Program-made: the position numbers and the translations under genes
DNA from: Chthoniobacter flavus
GTDB lineage: Bacteria; Verrucomicrobiota; Verrucomicrobiia; Chthoniobacterales; DYNR01
Length of the DNA stretch: 5,505 nucleotides
Assembly (NCBI GenBank): GCA_020720945.1
Contig: DYNR01000024.1
Span: 9,212 to 14,716 of the forward strand
Reading direction: 5' to 3'
Part shown: one piece after another, positions 1 to 5,505 of the stretch
Layout: the number at the start of each line of letters is the position of its first letter
Position numbering within the stretch: the stretch's first letter is position 1
Notes under the pieces: generated by a model
Databases searched by the model: none
The model's input: the letters and a program-made list of their open reading frames with translations, nothing else
Told to the model about the DNA's origin: nothing

Positions 1-44
1 GGATTCGATTTTGCGGTTGGCGGAAAGGGAGAAATTGAACCACA

Positions 45-91
45 GAGGCGGGGAATTGAAAAAGGAAAATTGAAAAAGGAAGAAGGGGGAG
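45..91 (+). repeat. Purine-rich dispersed repeat, left copy
   Basis: This is an A/G-rich tract with two near-copies of the unit 'AATTGAAAAAGGA' (about 54-66 and 68-80). Its core at 62-81 is a 20-bp exact reverse-complement match to 4976-4995, and weaker similarity extends outward, from GAGGCG at 45-50 (matching CGCCTC at 5008-5013) to the G-run near 85-89. Such tracts are common between genes in some Verrucomicrobiota as far as I recall. Low complexity limits what the match means. Confidence 0.55.
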
Positions 92-99
92 GAGAAAGG

Positions 100-127
100 G
101 GCAAGCGACAAGTGGCAAGTGACAAGG
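100..127 (+). repeat. Two tandem copies of a 14-bp unit
   Basis: GGCAAGCGACAAGT (100-113) is followed directly by GGCAAGTGACAAGG (114-127), giving 12 of 14 identical positions. It lies next to the purine-rich tract, so the left intergenic region is a patchwork of short repeats. No function can be read from it. Confidence 0.6.
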
Positions 128-188
128 GGAAGTTAGGTGCTGCGCACGGGGGAATAGGGTTGGCTGGATTCTGACTTCTGAATGCTCT

Positions 189-217
189 CCCCCAACAGCC
201 TATCCACCTATTGGGGG
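189..217. terminator. Possible hairpin, weak terminator candidate
   Basis: CCCCCAA (189-195) can pair with TTGGGGG (211-217) across a 15-nt loop. The nearest T-run (239-244) starts about 21 nt beyond the stem, too far for a standard intrinsic terminator. It could end a transcript entering from the left, or be chance pairing in G/C-run-rich DNA. Confidence 0.2.
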
Positions 218-299
218 GCATCCTTCCCAAAGTTGCTCTTTTTTACACTCAGCGCAACGCTGGTTTCGCTACTGAATTTTGCCTTTTTAGGTTGAACAG

Positions 300-947
300 A
301 TGCGGAGAACGATTCATTCTTGGAGTTGCATGAGATCGATCATCCGTCATTTTTGTTTTGCCTGTGCTTTGCTGGGAGGGGTTTTGTTGTCCGCTGGGGC
401 CGCAGAGCAACTTGGGCGCGAGGTCGTTGCGTTCGAGATTTCCTTCCCGAAGGAAAAGGGGTATCAGCGGGTAGTTTTTGGGCTTTACGATGATGCCGCC
501 CCTGCGACGGTGGAGAATTTCAAGAAGCTTGCTAAGAAGGGGTATTACCGGGGGATGCGTTTTCACAGGGTGTTTCCCAATTCTTTGGTTCAGACGGGCG
601 ATCCGCGTAGCCGCCACGGGCAGACGGAGTTATCCGGGACGGGCGGGCCAGGTTACACGGTGCCCGCAGAAATTCGTTTGCCGCACAAGCAGGGGGCGAT
701 TGCCATGGCGCGTTTGCCCGATGGGATCAACCCTGCGAAGGCCAGCAACGGGGGGCAGTTTTATGTCGCGTTGGAGCCGATGCCCAAGCTCGACGGGCAA
801 TACACGGTTTTTGGCGAAGTGCTGGAGGGGATGGAGGTGCTGAAAAAGATCAGCGATGTCCGCACGAACAGCAACGATTTCCCTTTGGAAAAAATCATCA
901 TCCGCAGGGTCAAACTGATGCCCCGCCCCGTGCAGGAAGCACCTTGA
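300..947 (+). CDS. Exported cyclophilin-type peptidylprolyl cis-trans isomerase
   Basis: The 215-residue product speeds cis-trans isomerisation of Xaa-Pro bonds during folding. The cyclophilin domain covers about residues 41-207. It shows FHRV (78-81), with Arg80 matching the catalytic Arg55 of human CypA, QTGDP (88-92), and NGGQFYV (140-146), matching the GSQFF substrate-site segment. KLDGQYTVFGEV (153-164) has Lys where CypA has Trp121 and Tyr where it has His126; such changes are common in bacterial cyclophilins. The N-terminus is a Sec-type signal peptide: basic start, hydrophobic core around residues 18-31, and small residues SAGAA (31-35) as a likely signal peptidase I site, so it probably acts in the periplasm. 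No lipobox cysteine is seen. Start is uncertain: ATG at 300 has only a weak AGGT ahead, while ATG at 330 follows GGAG (322-325) and gives a more standard signal peptide (205 residues). purS begins 39 nt downstream with no terminator between, so co-transcription is plausible. Family is secure; the exact gene name is not. Confidence 0.93.
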   Translation: MRRTIHSWSCMRSIIRHFCFACALLGGVLLSAGAAEQLGREVVAFEISFPKEKGYQRVVFGLYDDAAPATVENFKKLAKKGYYRGMRFHRVFPNSLVQTGDPRSRHGQTELSGTGGPGYTVPAEIRLPHKQGAIAMARLPDGINPAKASNGGQFYVALEPMPKLDGQYTVFGEVLEGMEVLKKISDVRTNSNDFPLEKIIIRRVKLMPRPVQEAP

Positions 948-986
948 ACCCCTTGTTTTTCAATCATTTAACCTAGAAATCATCCA

Positions 987-1217
987 ATGAAAGTAATCGT
1001 CACCGTTTTACCGAAAACCACGGTCCTCGACCCGCAAGGGGCAGCCACGGCAGAAGCCATGAAACATTTGGGGCTAGAGTCCGTGCGCGGTGTGAGGGTC
1101 GGGAAGAGCATCCAGTTTGAGGCGCAAGGAGCCGATGAGGCGAAGCTGCACGAAATCGCCCGAGACTTGCTTTCCAACCCCGTGATGGAAGATTACAAGC
1201 TGGAGATTCTTCCTTGA
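987..1217 (+). CDS. purS: Phosphoribosylformylglycinamidine synthase, PurS subunit
   Basis: This 76-residue protein is the small structural subunit of FGAM synthase in organisms with a short PurL. It is not catalytic: PurS dimers hold the PurQ glutaminase to PurL and help pass ammonia between them. Family features are LDPQGAATAEAMKHLG (residues 15-30), VRGVRVGKSIQF (33-44), and the C-terminal LLSNPVMEDYKLEI (about 61-74), which matches the family's 'LL.NPV.EDY..E' ending. Length is normal (about 80 residues). There is no clear Shine-Dalgarno sequence before ATG 987, only A-rich sequence, so it may depend on translation of the gene upstream or on a leaderless-like A-rich context. purQ follows after 46 nt, confirming its role. 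Confidence 0.95.
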   Translation: MKVIVTVLPKTTVLDPQGAATAEAMKHLGLESVRGVRVGKSIQFEAQGADEAKLHEIARDLLSNPVMEDYKLEILP

Positions 1218-1263
1218 AAGAGAACGGGTTATCCACGAAGCGCAACTGAACAAAAGGAATTTT

Positions 1264-1989
1264 ATGCGATTTGCCGTAATCCGTTTTCCGGGGTCTAACT
1301 GCGACCAAGACTGCGTCCTTGCCCTCGAAAGTTTCGAGGGGGTCGAGGCGAGCTATGTTTGGCACAAGGACGAGAGTTTGGAAGGTTTTGACGCGGTGGT
1401 TTTGCCGGGAGGGTTTTCCTACGGCGATTACTTGCGCTGCGGGGCGATCGCCCGGTTTTCTCCGATCATGAAAGCCGTGCGCGGTGCGGCGGCGGACGGC
1501 AAGCTGGTTATCGGAATTTGCAACGGCTTCCAGATTCTTTGCGAAAGCCGTTTGTTGCCGGGGGCGTTGATTCGCAACCGCGATTTGCATTTCCTTTGCC
1601 GGCATGTGTTTATGCGGGTCGAGAGCGCGGAGAGTTCTTTTACGGGGGCGGGGGAGAAAGGGGCGGTGTGGAACATCCCAATCGCCCACGGGGAAGGGGC
1701 CTATTGCGCGGCACCGGAGGTTTTAGAAGAAATCGAAAAGAGGGGGCAAGTGCTGTTGCGGTATTGCGGCGCAGGAGGGGAGGTCGGGGAAGAGACGAAT
1801 CCCAATGGTTCGGTCGGGAACATCGCGGGGATCCGTAATTTGGAGGGGAATGTTTTTGGTTTGATGCCCCATCCCGAGCGGGCGTGTGAGGCGGGGCTTG
1901 GCAGCACGGACGGGCGTTTTATTTTTCAAAGTATGATCCAGGCATTTCGGAAAACCGGGGCGACAAAGACAGGCGAGGAGGCAGCATGA
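1264..1989 (+). CDS. purQ: Phosphoribosylformylglycinamidine synthase, glutaminase subunit PurQ
   Basis: The 241-residue protein is a class I (triad) glutamine amidotransferase that hydrolyses glutamine to glutamate and supplies ammonia to PurL in de novo purine synthesis in the cytoplasm. The N-terminus RFPGSNCDQD (residues 7-16) is typical of PurQ. PGGFSYGDYLRCG (48-60) is the oxyanion-hole region. The nucleophile is Cys86 in GICNGFQIL (84-92). His203 and Glu205 in MPHPER (201-206) complete the triad. PIAHGEG (139-145) is another conserved PurQ segment. Length is within the family range. ATG 1264 is preceded by AAGGA (1254-1258) with 5 nt spacing, which supports this start. The stop overlaps the purL start in ATGA (1986-1989), implying coupled translation and matched amounts of the two subunits. 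Confidence 0.97.
   Translation: MRFAVIRFPGSNCDQDCVLALESFEGVEASYVWHKDESLEGFDAVVLPGGFSYGDYLRCGAIARFSPIMKAVRGAAADGKLVIGICNGFQILCESRLLPGALIRNRDLHFLCRHVFMRVESAESSFTGAGEKGAVWNIPIAHGEGAYCAAPEVLEEIEKRGQVLLRYCGAGGEVGEETNPNGSVGNIAGIRNLEGNVFGLMPHPERACEAGLGSTDGRFIFQSMIQAFRKTGATKTGEEAA
1976..1981 (+). promoter_or_regulatory. Strong ribosome binding site of purL
   Basis: AGGAGG at 1976-1981 lies inside the last codons of purQ, 4 nt before ATG 1986. It is the best Shine-Dalgarno match in the window. With the ATGA overlap it fixes the purL start and points to translational coupling with purQ. Confidence 0.75.
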
Positions 1990-4241
1990 GCAACCCAGAA
2001 ATCACACCAGAAGTTATCGCGAAGCACGGCATAACGCCGGAGGAGTTTGAGCGGATCCAGAAGATCCTCGGCAGGGACCCGAATTTCACGGAGTTGGGGG
2101 TTTTTTCCGTGATGTGGAGCGAGCATTGTTCCTATAAAAACTCCAAGCCGGAGTTGAGGAAATTTCCCACGACGGGGGAGCGGGTTTTGGTGAAGGCCGG
2201 CGAAGAGAACGCGGGGGTCATTGACATCGGGGACGGGTGGGCGATCGCATTTAAAATCGAGAGCCACAATCATCCCAGCGCGGTGGAACCGTTCCAAGGG
2301 GCGGCGACCGGGGTGGGCGGAATCATCCGCGATATTTTCACGATGGGGGCCAGGCCCGTGTTTTCGATGAACTCGTTGCGGTTTGGTTCGATCGAAGGCG
2401 ATAGCGACGCGGCGAAAACGAACCGGAGGTTGTTTGCCGGGGTTGTCGCGGGGATCAGCCATTACGGGAATTGCATCGGGATTCCGACGATTGGCGGAGA
2501 AGTTTATTTCGATGATTCGTATGCGGGCAACCCGCTTGTCAATGTGATGTGCTTGGGCGTGTTGCGGCATGAGCAAATCGCTCGCGGCGCGGCATCGGGC
2601 ATCGGGAACCCTGTTTTTTATGTCGGGGCAGAGACGGGGAGAGACGGGCTTGCGGGGGCGGCATTCGCGTCGCGCGAGTTGACCGAAGAGTCCAAGGAAG
2701 ATCGGCCTGCGGTGCAGGTGGGAGATCCGTTTCGTGAGAAGTTGTTGCTGGAAGCTTGTTTAGAGTTGCTCGCGAGCGGTTGTGTGGCAGGGATTCAAGA
2801 CATGGGAGCGGCGGGGTTGACCTGTTCGACCTGCGAGACGGCGAGTCGCGGCGGGACGGGTGTCGAGATTGATGTCAACTTGGTTCCCAAGCGTGAGGTG
2901 GGGATGACCCCTTACGAAATCCTTTTGAGCGAATCGCAGGAGCGGATGCTCGTGATTGTTCACAAGGGGCAAGAAGCTACGGTGCGGGAGATTTTTGAGA
3001 AGTGGGATTTGCCCTATGCCGAAGTCGGGACAGTGAAAGATGATGGCAAGATGCGGGTGATGGAGGGCGACCGGGTGGCGGTGGAGATCCCCGCCAGCAA
3101 GCTCGCCGATGATGCGCCGATTTACAACAGGGAAGTTGCGCCGAAAAAGGTGGCGGTTCCTTTGTCGGTGGATTCCGTTCCCGAAGGGGATGCAGGGGAG
3201 ATTTTGCCTGCGTTGCTCGCGGATCCGAGCATCGCTTCCAAGCGTTGGGTGTGGCGGCAATACGACCACATGGTGCGGTTGGGTGCGACGGTTTTGCCTG
3301 GCTCCGATGCGGCGGTTTTTATCGTTCGTGAGGCCGGAAAAATTTTGGCGGCGACGACGGATTGCAATGCCATCTACTGTTTGCTCGACCCGAGGGAAGG
3401 TGGAAAAATTGCCGTTGCAGAAGCGGCCAGAAATTTGGCTTGTTCCGGCGCGGTGCCTTTGGCGGTGACTGACAACTTGAATTTTGGCAACCCGCACAAG
3501 CCCGAGAATTTTTTGCAATTGCGGGAAGCGGTTGAGGGGTTGGCGGAGGCGTGCCGCTTTTTTGGGACACCGGTGACTGGCGGCAATGTCAGCCTTTACA
3601 ACGAAAGCCCGGCGGGGGCGATTGATCCTACGCCGACGGTTGGGATGGTCGGGATTATCGAGAGGCCCGAGTGTGTCATGACGCAGGGTTTCCGCGGTGC
3701 AGGGGATGCGATCTATCTGTTGGGGGAAGTTTTGGACGGGGCTTGCGCGTCGTCCGGGTTGGGTGGATCTCATTATCTGAAAAGGGTTTACGGGAAAAAA
3801 GAAGGGACTCCGCCGCGTTTGGATATGGGAACCGAGAAGCGGTTGCACGATTTGTTGCGCGAACTGATCGGCGGAGGGTTTGTGAAAAGTGCGCACGATT
3901 GCGCGGAAGGTGGTTTGGCTGTGGCACTTGCGGAGAGTTGCCTTTCTTCTGGAAAGGATGGTTGCGGGCATCTCGGCGCATCCGTGAAAATTGAGGGAGC
4001 GGGGCGCGCCGATGTTTTGCTTTTCAACGAAGCGCAATCGCGTGTCGTCGTGAGTGTCGAGTCCGGAAAAGAGAAGGAGTTTTTGGCGGCGGTTTCTCGT
4101 GCCGGGTATCCCGTTTCTCGTTTGGGCGAAGTGGCACCAACGGGGAGGTTATCGATTTCGGTCGGAGAAAAAGAGTGGCAGTGGTCTCTCGCAGATTTAG
4201 AGTTTGCGTGGGGTGGTGCCATCGGTCGTTTGATGGCGTAG
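1986..4241 (+). CDS. purL: Phosphoribosylformylglycinamidine synthase, PurL (small type)
   Basis: This 751-residue protein is the ATP-dependent synthetase subunit converting FGAR plus ammonia to FGAM. The length fits the small (Bacillus/Thermotoga-type) PurL of about 600-750 residues, not the ~1300-residue single-chain form of Gammaproteobacteria, which agrees with separate purS and purQ beside it. Conserved segments in order are MWSEHCSYKNSK (43-54, with a family-invariant His47), ESHNHPSAVEPFQGAATGVG (92-111, substrate/ATP site), GDPFREKLLLEA (246-257), QDMGAAGLTCS (271-281), LSESQERML (314-322), TTDCN (457-461), TDNLNFGNP (495-503), TGGNVSLYNE (531-540), SAHDCAEGGLAVALAE (635-650) and FNEAQSR (680-686). 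These form two AIRS-like halves, as expected for the internally duplicated PurL fold. No frameshift or missing motif is seen. The start is set by AGGAGG at 1976-1981 and the overlap with purQ. The SUI1-domain gene follows about 60 nt downstream. Confidence 0.97.
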   Translation: MSNPEITPEVIAKHGITPEEFERIQKILGRDPNFTELGVFSVMWSEHCSYKNSKPELRKFPTTGERVLVKAGEENAGVIDIGDGWAIAFKIESHNHPSAVEPFQGAATGVGGIIRDIFTMGARPVFSMNSLRFGSIEGDSDAAKTNRRLFAGVVAGISHYGNCIGIPTIGGEVYFDDSYAGNPLVNVMCLGVLRHEQIARGAASGIGNPVFYVGAETGRDGLAGAAFASRELTEESKEDRPAVQVGDPFREKLLLEACLELLASGCVAGIQDMGAAGLTCSTCETASRGGTGVEIDVNLVPKREVGMTPYEILLSESQERMLVIVHKGQEATVREIFEKWDLPYAEVGTVKDDGKMRVMEGDRVAVEIPASKLADDAPIYNREVAPKKVAVPLSVDSVPEGDAGEILPALLADPSIASKRWVWRQYDHMVRLGATVLPGSDAAVFIVREAGKILAATTDCNAIYCLLDPREGGKIAVAEAARNLACSGAVPLAVTDNLNFGNPHKPENFLQLREAVEGLAEACRFFGTPVTGGNVSLYNESPAGAIDPTPTVGMVGIIERPECVMTQGFRGAGDAIYLLGEVLDGACASSGLGGSHYLKRVYGKKEGTPPRLDMGTEKRLHDLLRELIGGGFVKSAHDCAEGGLAVALAESCLSSGKDGCGHLGASVKIEGAGRADVLLFNEAQSRVVVSVESGKEKEFLAAVSRAGYPVSRLGEVAPTGRLSISVGEKEWQWSLADLEFAWGGAIGRLMA

Positions 4242-4287
4242 CGTTTGGAGGATTTGATTCCGATTTCCGATTTTTGAGCGAGGCGAA

Positions 4288-4293
4288 AAGGAG
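4288..4293 (+). promoter_or_regulatory. Ribosome binding site that decides the SUI1-gene start
   Basis: AAGGAG at 4288-4293 is the only good Shine-Dalgarno sequence before this gene. The most upstream in-frame start, GTG 4293, shares its first base with this site and so cannot be served by it. TTG 4302 (8 nt beyond) or GTG 4305 (11 nt beyond) fits instead. Confidence 0.6.
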
Positions 4294-4304
4294 TGCTTTT
4301 TTTG

Positions 4305-4700
4305 GTGAAAAAGAAGGTTCCAGTGCTTGGTCAGGCGGGGATATTGGTGTCTAATCCCTTTGCGGGGTTAGAGATAGGGGGTTTGGCGGATTCGCCTCCC
4401 CCGTTGGAATCGAATGAAGCGGATGCGGGGGGGGATGGGGAGAATGGGGTTGCGGCAGGGAAAGGAGAGGTGATTTTGCGCCGGGAGACGGCGCATCGGG
4501 GAGGGAGGACTGTTGTGGTGGTTCACGGGTTTCATCCCGAAATTTCCGGGAGGCAGATTGCCGAGTATTGCAAGAAAATCAAGCAGAACTGCGGGTGTGG
4601 AGGGAAGGTGGACGGCAGAGCTTTGGAAATACAAGGCGAGATGGTCGAGCGGTTGCGAGATTTTTTTCAGAAAGAAGGGTTTCGGGTTCGCGGGGGGTGA
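4305..4700 (+). CDS. SUI1/YciH-family translation initiation factor (eIF1-like)
   Basis: From GTG 4305 the product has 131 residues. The C-terminal part is a SUI1 domain (about the last 75 residues): VILRRETAHRGGRTVVVVHGF, then NCGCGGKV, ALEIQGEM and the terminal GFRVRGG. The family includes eukaryotic eIF1 and bacterial YciH, which binds the 30S subunit and influences start-codon selection. The first 50 or so residues (after MKKKVPVLGQ) are rich in Gly, Pro, Asp and Glu and look disordered. The furthest upstream frame start is GTG 4293 (135 residues), but AAGGAG overlaps it, so TTG 4302 or GTG 4305 is more likely. Neither start is ATG. The gene lies about 60 nt after purL without a visible terminator, so read-through from the pur genes is plausible. 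The domain call is firm; the cellular role is inferred from the family. Confidence 0.88.
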   Translation: MKKKVPVLGQAGILVSNPFAGLEIGGLADSPPPLESNEADAGGDGENGVAAGKGEVILRRETAHRGGRTVVVVHGFHPEISGRQIAEYCKKIKQNCGCGGKVDGRALEIQGEMVERLRDFFQKEGFRVRGG

Positions 4701-4897
4701 GGTGTATTTTTTTGCAAGGAGTCGTGTTTTGTGGTTTATTGGAGAGGGAGAGACAGGGTTGTTTTTTGGTGGGGCAACATTTTGAAAATGGAAAAGTGGA
4801 CCATCGGAAAAAAACGGTGATGACCAAAGGCGGTAGCTTGTTTTTTGGTTGGGAAGTTATTCGGTAGACGCCAGAATCCCGCTGACCCTTTTTCTCA
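4701..4897. other. C-poor intergenic stretch after the SUI1 gene
   Basis: No gene is supported here. Open frames on both strands have no recognisable motif and only extend across the SUI1 coding region out of frame. The plus strand is rich in G and T and very poor in C to about 4860, continuing the G-over-C bias of the genes. A T7 run follows at 4707-4713, just after the SUI1 stop, but I find no convincing stem before it, so it is at best a weak transcription end. Confidence 0.5.
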
Positions 4898-4913
4898 CAC
4901 GAAGGCACGAAGG
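4898..4913 (+). repeat. Direct doublet of CACGAAGG
   Basis: CACGAAGG occurs twice in immediate tandem (4898-4905 and 4906-4913). Similar 'ACGAAGGCACGAAG' strings recur in intergenic DNA of Verrucomicrobiota and Planctomycetota as I recall them; that is memory, not a search. It marks the left edge of a repeat-rich stretch that continues to about 5480. Confidence 0.5.
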
Positions 4914-4924
4914 GGTAGAGGCTA

Positions 4925-4960
4925 TTAGACTGTTAGACTGTTAGACTGTTAGACTGTTAG
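4925..4960 (+). repeat. Tandem repeat, 4.5 copies of TTAGACTG
   Basis: Perfect 8-bp units lie at 4925-4932, 4933-4940, 4941-4948 and 4949-4956, followed by a half unit TTAG (4957-4960). There are no mismatches. The unit length is not a multiple of three and no gene covers it, so it is a non-coding microsatellite-like array whose copy number may vary between strains. Confidence 0.9.
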
Positions 4961-4963
4961 GGT

Positions 4964-5013
4964 TTCCCCCACTTTTTCCTTTTTCAATTTTCCTTCTTCA
5001 CTTCCCTCGCCTC
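4964..5013 (-). repeat. Dispersed repeat, right copy (inverted)
   Basis: This pyrimidine-rich tract is the reverse complement of the purine tract at 45-91. The core at 4976-4995 matches 62-81 exactly over 20 bp, and the match weakens but continues to CGCCTC (5008-5013). The two copies flank the five genes in opposite orientation, about 4.9 kb apart. Confidence 0.55.
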
Positions 5014-5021
5014 CCAACGAA

Positions 5022-5070
5022 GGCGGCAAGTCATGCCTTGCCGTCCAGAGCGGAATCATGCTTCCGCACT
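5022..5070. repeat. Two adjacent hairpins with the same TCATGC loop (REP-like)
   Basis: Hairpin 1 pairs CGGCAAG (5024-5030) with CTTGCCG (5037-5043), extended by a G-T and a G-C pair to 5022/5045. Hairpin 2 pairs GCGGAA (5050-5055) with TTCCGC (5062-5067), extended past one A-A mismatch to 5047/5070. Both loops are exactly TCATGC (5031-5036 and 5056-5061), although the stems differ in sequence. The loops contain the self-complementary CATG, so they could pair with each other. The arrangement recalls bacterial REP/BIME elements, often spread by RAYT transposases, but no such gene is in the window. It could also act as a transcript end, though no T-run follows. Confidence 0.6.
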
Positions 5071-5153
5071 CCAAAATATGCCCCGCATCCTATACGAAAA
5101 ATCTTTTGATGCATTGTTTGAATCGTGCTGTTGTTCAAGCACTCGCAAATAGA

Positions 5154-5480
5154 ACCTGAATCCGTGAGATAAATGCAAAGAAGATATGCAAGGCATTGGA
5201 GCGAAAGGGTTTGGAAAAAACCAAGGAATACCTCTAGGAGCCTGTAGGACTTAGTGCGCATGAGCGAGGAAAATGCGGTTTGAGATGGAAATTTCACGGA
5301 TTTGAGGAAGCTATGTGCACATAACTGACGAAAATACGGGGAATTTCCAGCCAAATCCCCGTTTTCCGCAGCCTTGCGAGCTAAGTCCGACAGGCTCCAA
5401 GGTCTTTTGCGTGTTTTTTCCAAGCCTTTGCAGCCCAATTGATTACAGATATTCACAGCAGTTATCTCACTGATTCAGGT
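5154..5480. mobile_element. Imperfect palindrome of ~327 bp, possible MITE-like element
   Basis: The two halves are imperfect reverse complements around a perfect 12-bp palindrome TATGTGCACATA (5312-5323). The ends, 5154-5176 and 5458-5480, match at 21 of 23 positions with cores CCTGAATC and GTGAGATAA. Inner pairs match at equal distance from the centre: 5208-5221 with 5413-5426 (13/14), 5237-5254 with 5381-5398 (17/18), and 5286-5293 with 5342-5349 (8/8), with only a 1-nt offset. AATAGAA occurs on both sides (5148-5154 and 5483-5489) as a possible 7-bp target duplication, not centred exactly on the arms. Within the right arm, ACGGGGA (5336-5342) also pairs with TCCCCGT (5356-5362). It could be a miniature inverted-repeat transposable element, or two copies of a ~160-bp repeat fused head-on. 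A 141-codon minus-strand frame crosses both arms, but a 1-nt difference between the arms and a stop in the left-arm equivalent argue against coding. No transposase is seen. Confidence 0.55.
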
Positions 5481-5505
5481 AGAATAGAAGTGCGGCTTAT
5501 GCGAG

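Larger units (their letters stand above)
1..299. other. Left intergenic region, no gene seen
   Basis: I see no supportable gene here. About the first 130 bases of the plus strand are strongly purine-rich and built of short repeats, described separately. Positions 130-299 are mixed sequence with one possible hairpin (189-217), a T-run (239-244) and a small hairpin with CAGCG (250-254) pairing CGCTG (258-262) across a 3-nt loop. No clear sigma-70 promoter can be picked: TTGCTC at 233-238 resembles a -35 box, but no good -10 box lies 16-18 nt downstream. The promoter of the downstream genes is probably in this stretch, by position only. Confidence 0.6.

Noticed and set aside
1..299. Purine riboswitch or PurR operator ahead of the purine genes
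   Set aside because: I could not find the conserved junctions of a purine riboswitch or a paired PurBox here or in 948-986.
1000..1689. 229-codon minus-strand open frame opposite purS and purQ
   Set aside because: It is antisense to two certain genes, with no domain or ribosome binding site to support it.
1926..2576. 216-codon minus-strand open frame opposite the purQ end and purL start
   Set aside because: Same pattern: a His/Arg/Pro-rich product with no family resemblance, opposite certain genes.
2760..4037. 425-codon minus-strand open frame opposite purL
   Set aside because: It lies wholly antisense to purL, whose family motifs are intact. Its product is rich in Arg, His and Pro with no recognisable domain, typical of the antisense frame of G-rich coding DNA.
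4568..4867. 99-codon plus-strand open frame overlapping the SUI1 gene
   Set aside because: More than a third of it is the SUI1 coding region read out of frame, and the rest shows no motif. No separate gene is supported.
4925..4960. TTAGACTG array as a possible CRISPR
   Set aside because: The units are 8 bp and directly adjacent with no spacers.
5031..5456. 141-codon minus-strand open frame in the right intergenic region
   Set aside because: It runs through both arms and the centre of the palindrome, so its second half is the reverse complement of an element related to its first half. The arms differ by a 1-nt indel, and the left-arm equivalent of the frame hits a stop soon after GLEKTKEYL. 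There is no known domain. A repeat is the simpler explanation, though a short peptide from one arm cannot be excluded.

Overview
The window is bacterial chromosomal DNA carrying five genes, all on the plus strand, between two repeat-bearing intergenic stretches. I infer a member of the Verrucomicrobiota, perhaps close to Opitutae/Puniceicoccales. The grounds are the small three-subunit FGAM synthase (PurS, PurQ, short PurL), the SUI1/YciH-type factor with a long flexible N-terminus just behind purL, and repeat-rich intergenic DNA (A/G-rich 'GGAAAATTGAAAAAGG' tracts, 'CACGAAGG' doublets, 'TTAGACTG' tandems) that I associate with that phylum. The lineage is inferred from memory of gene content, not from a search.

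Layout. Positions 1-299 are non-coding, with a purine-rich tract, a 14-bp tandem duplication and a possible hairpin. Positions 300-947 encode an exported cyclophilin-type peptidylprolyl isomerase. Positions 987-4241 hold purS, purQ and purL. purS and purQ are 46 nt apart, and purQ and purL share an ATGA stop/start overlap. Positions 4305-4700 encode a SUI1-domain translation factor. Positions 4701-5505 contain no gene I can support, but hold a stack of repeats: CACGAAGG doublet, 4.5 copies of TTAGACTG, a pyrimidine tract that is an inverted copy of the purine tract at the left end, two adjacent hairpins with the same TCATGC loop, and an imperfect palindrome of about 327 bp.

The three pur genes make one enzyme. 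PurQ releases ammonia from glutamine, PurL uses it with ATP to convert FGAR to FGAM, and PurS bridges the two subunits; this is the fourth step of de novo purine synthesis. Spacing (39 nt from ppi to purS, about 60 nt from purL to the SUI1 gene) and the lack of convincing terminators allow one transcript across all five genes, but no strong promoter or purine-responsive riboswitch is visible.

The genes are ordinary housekeeping genes. The part that may be poorly described is the right-hand non-coding region, above all the 5154-5480 palindrome and the paired same-loop hairpins at 5022-5070.
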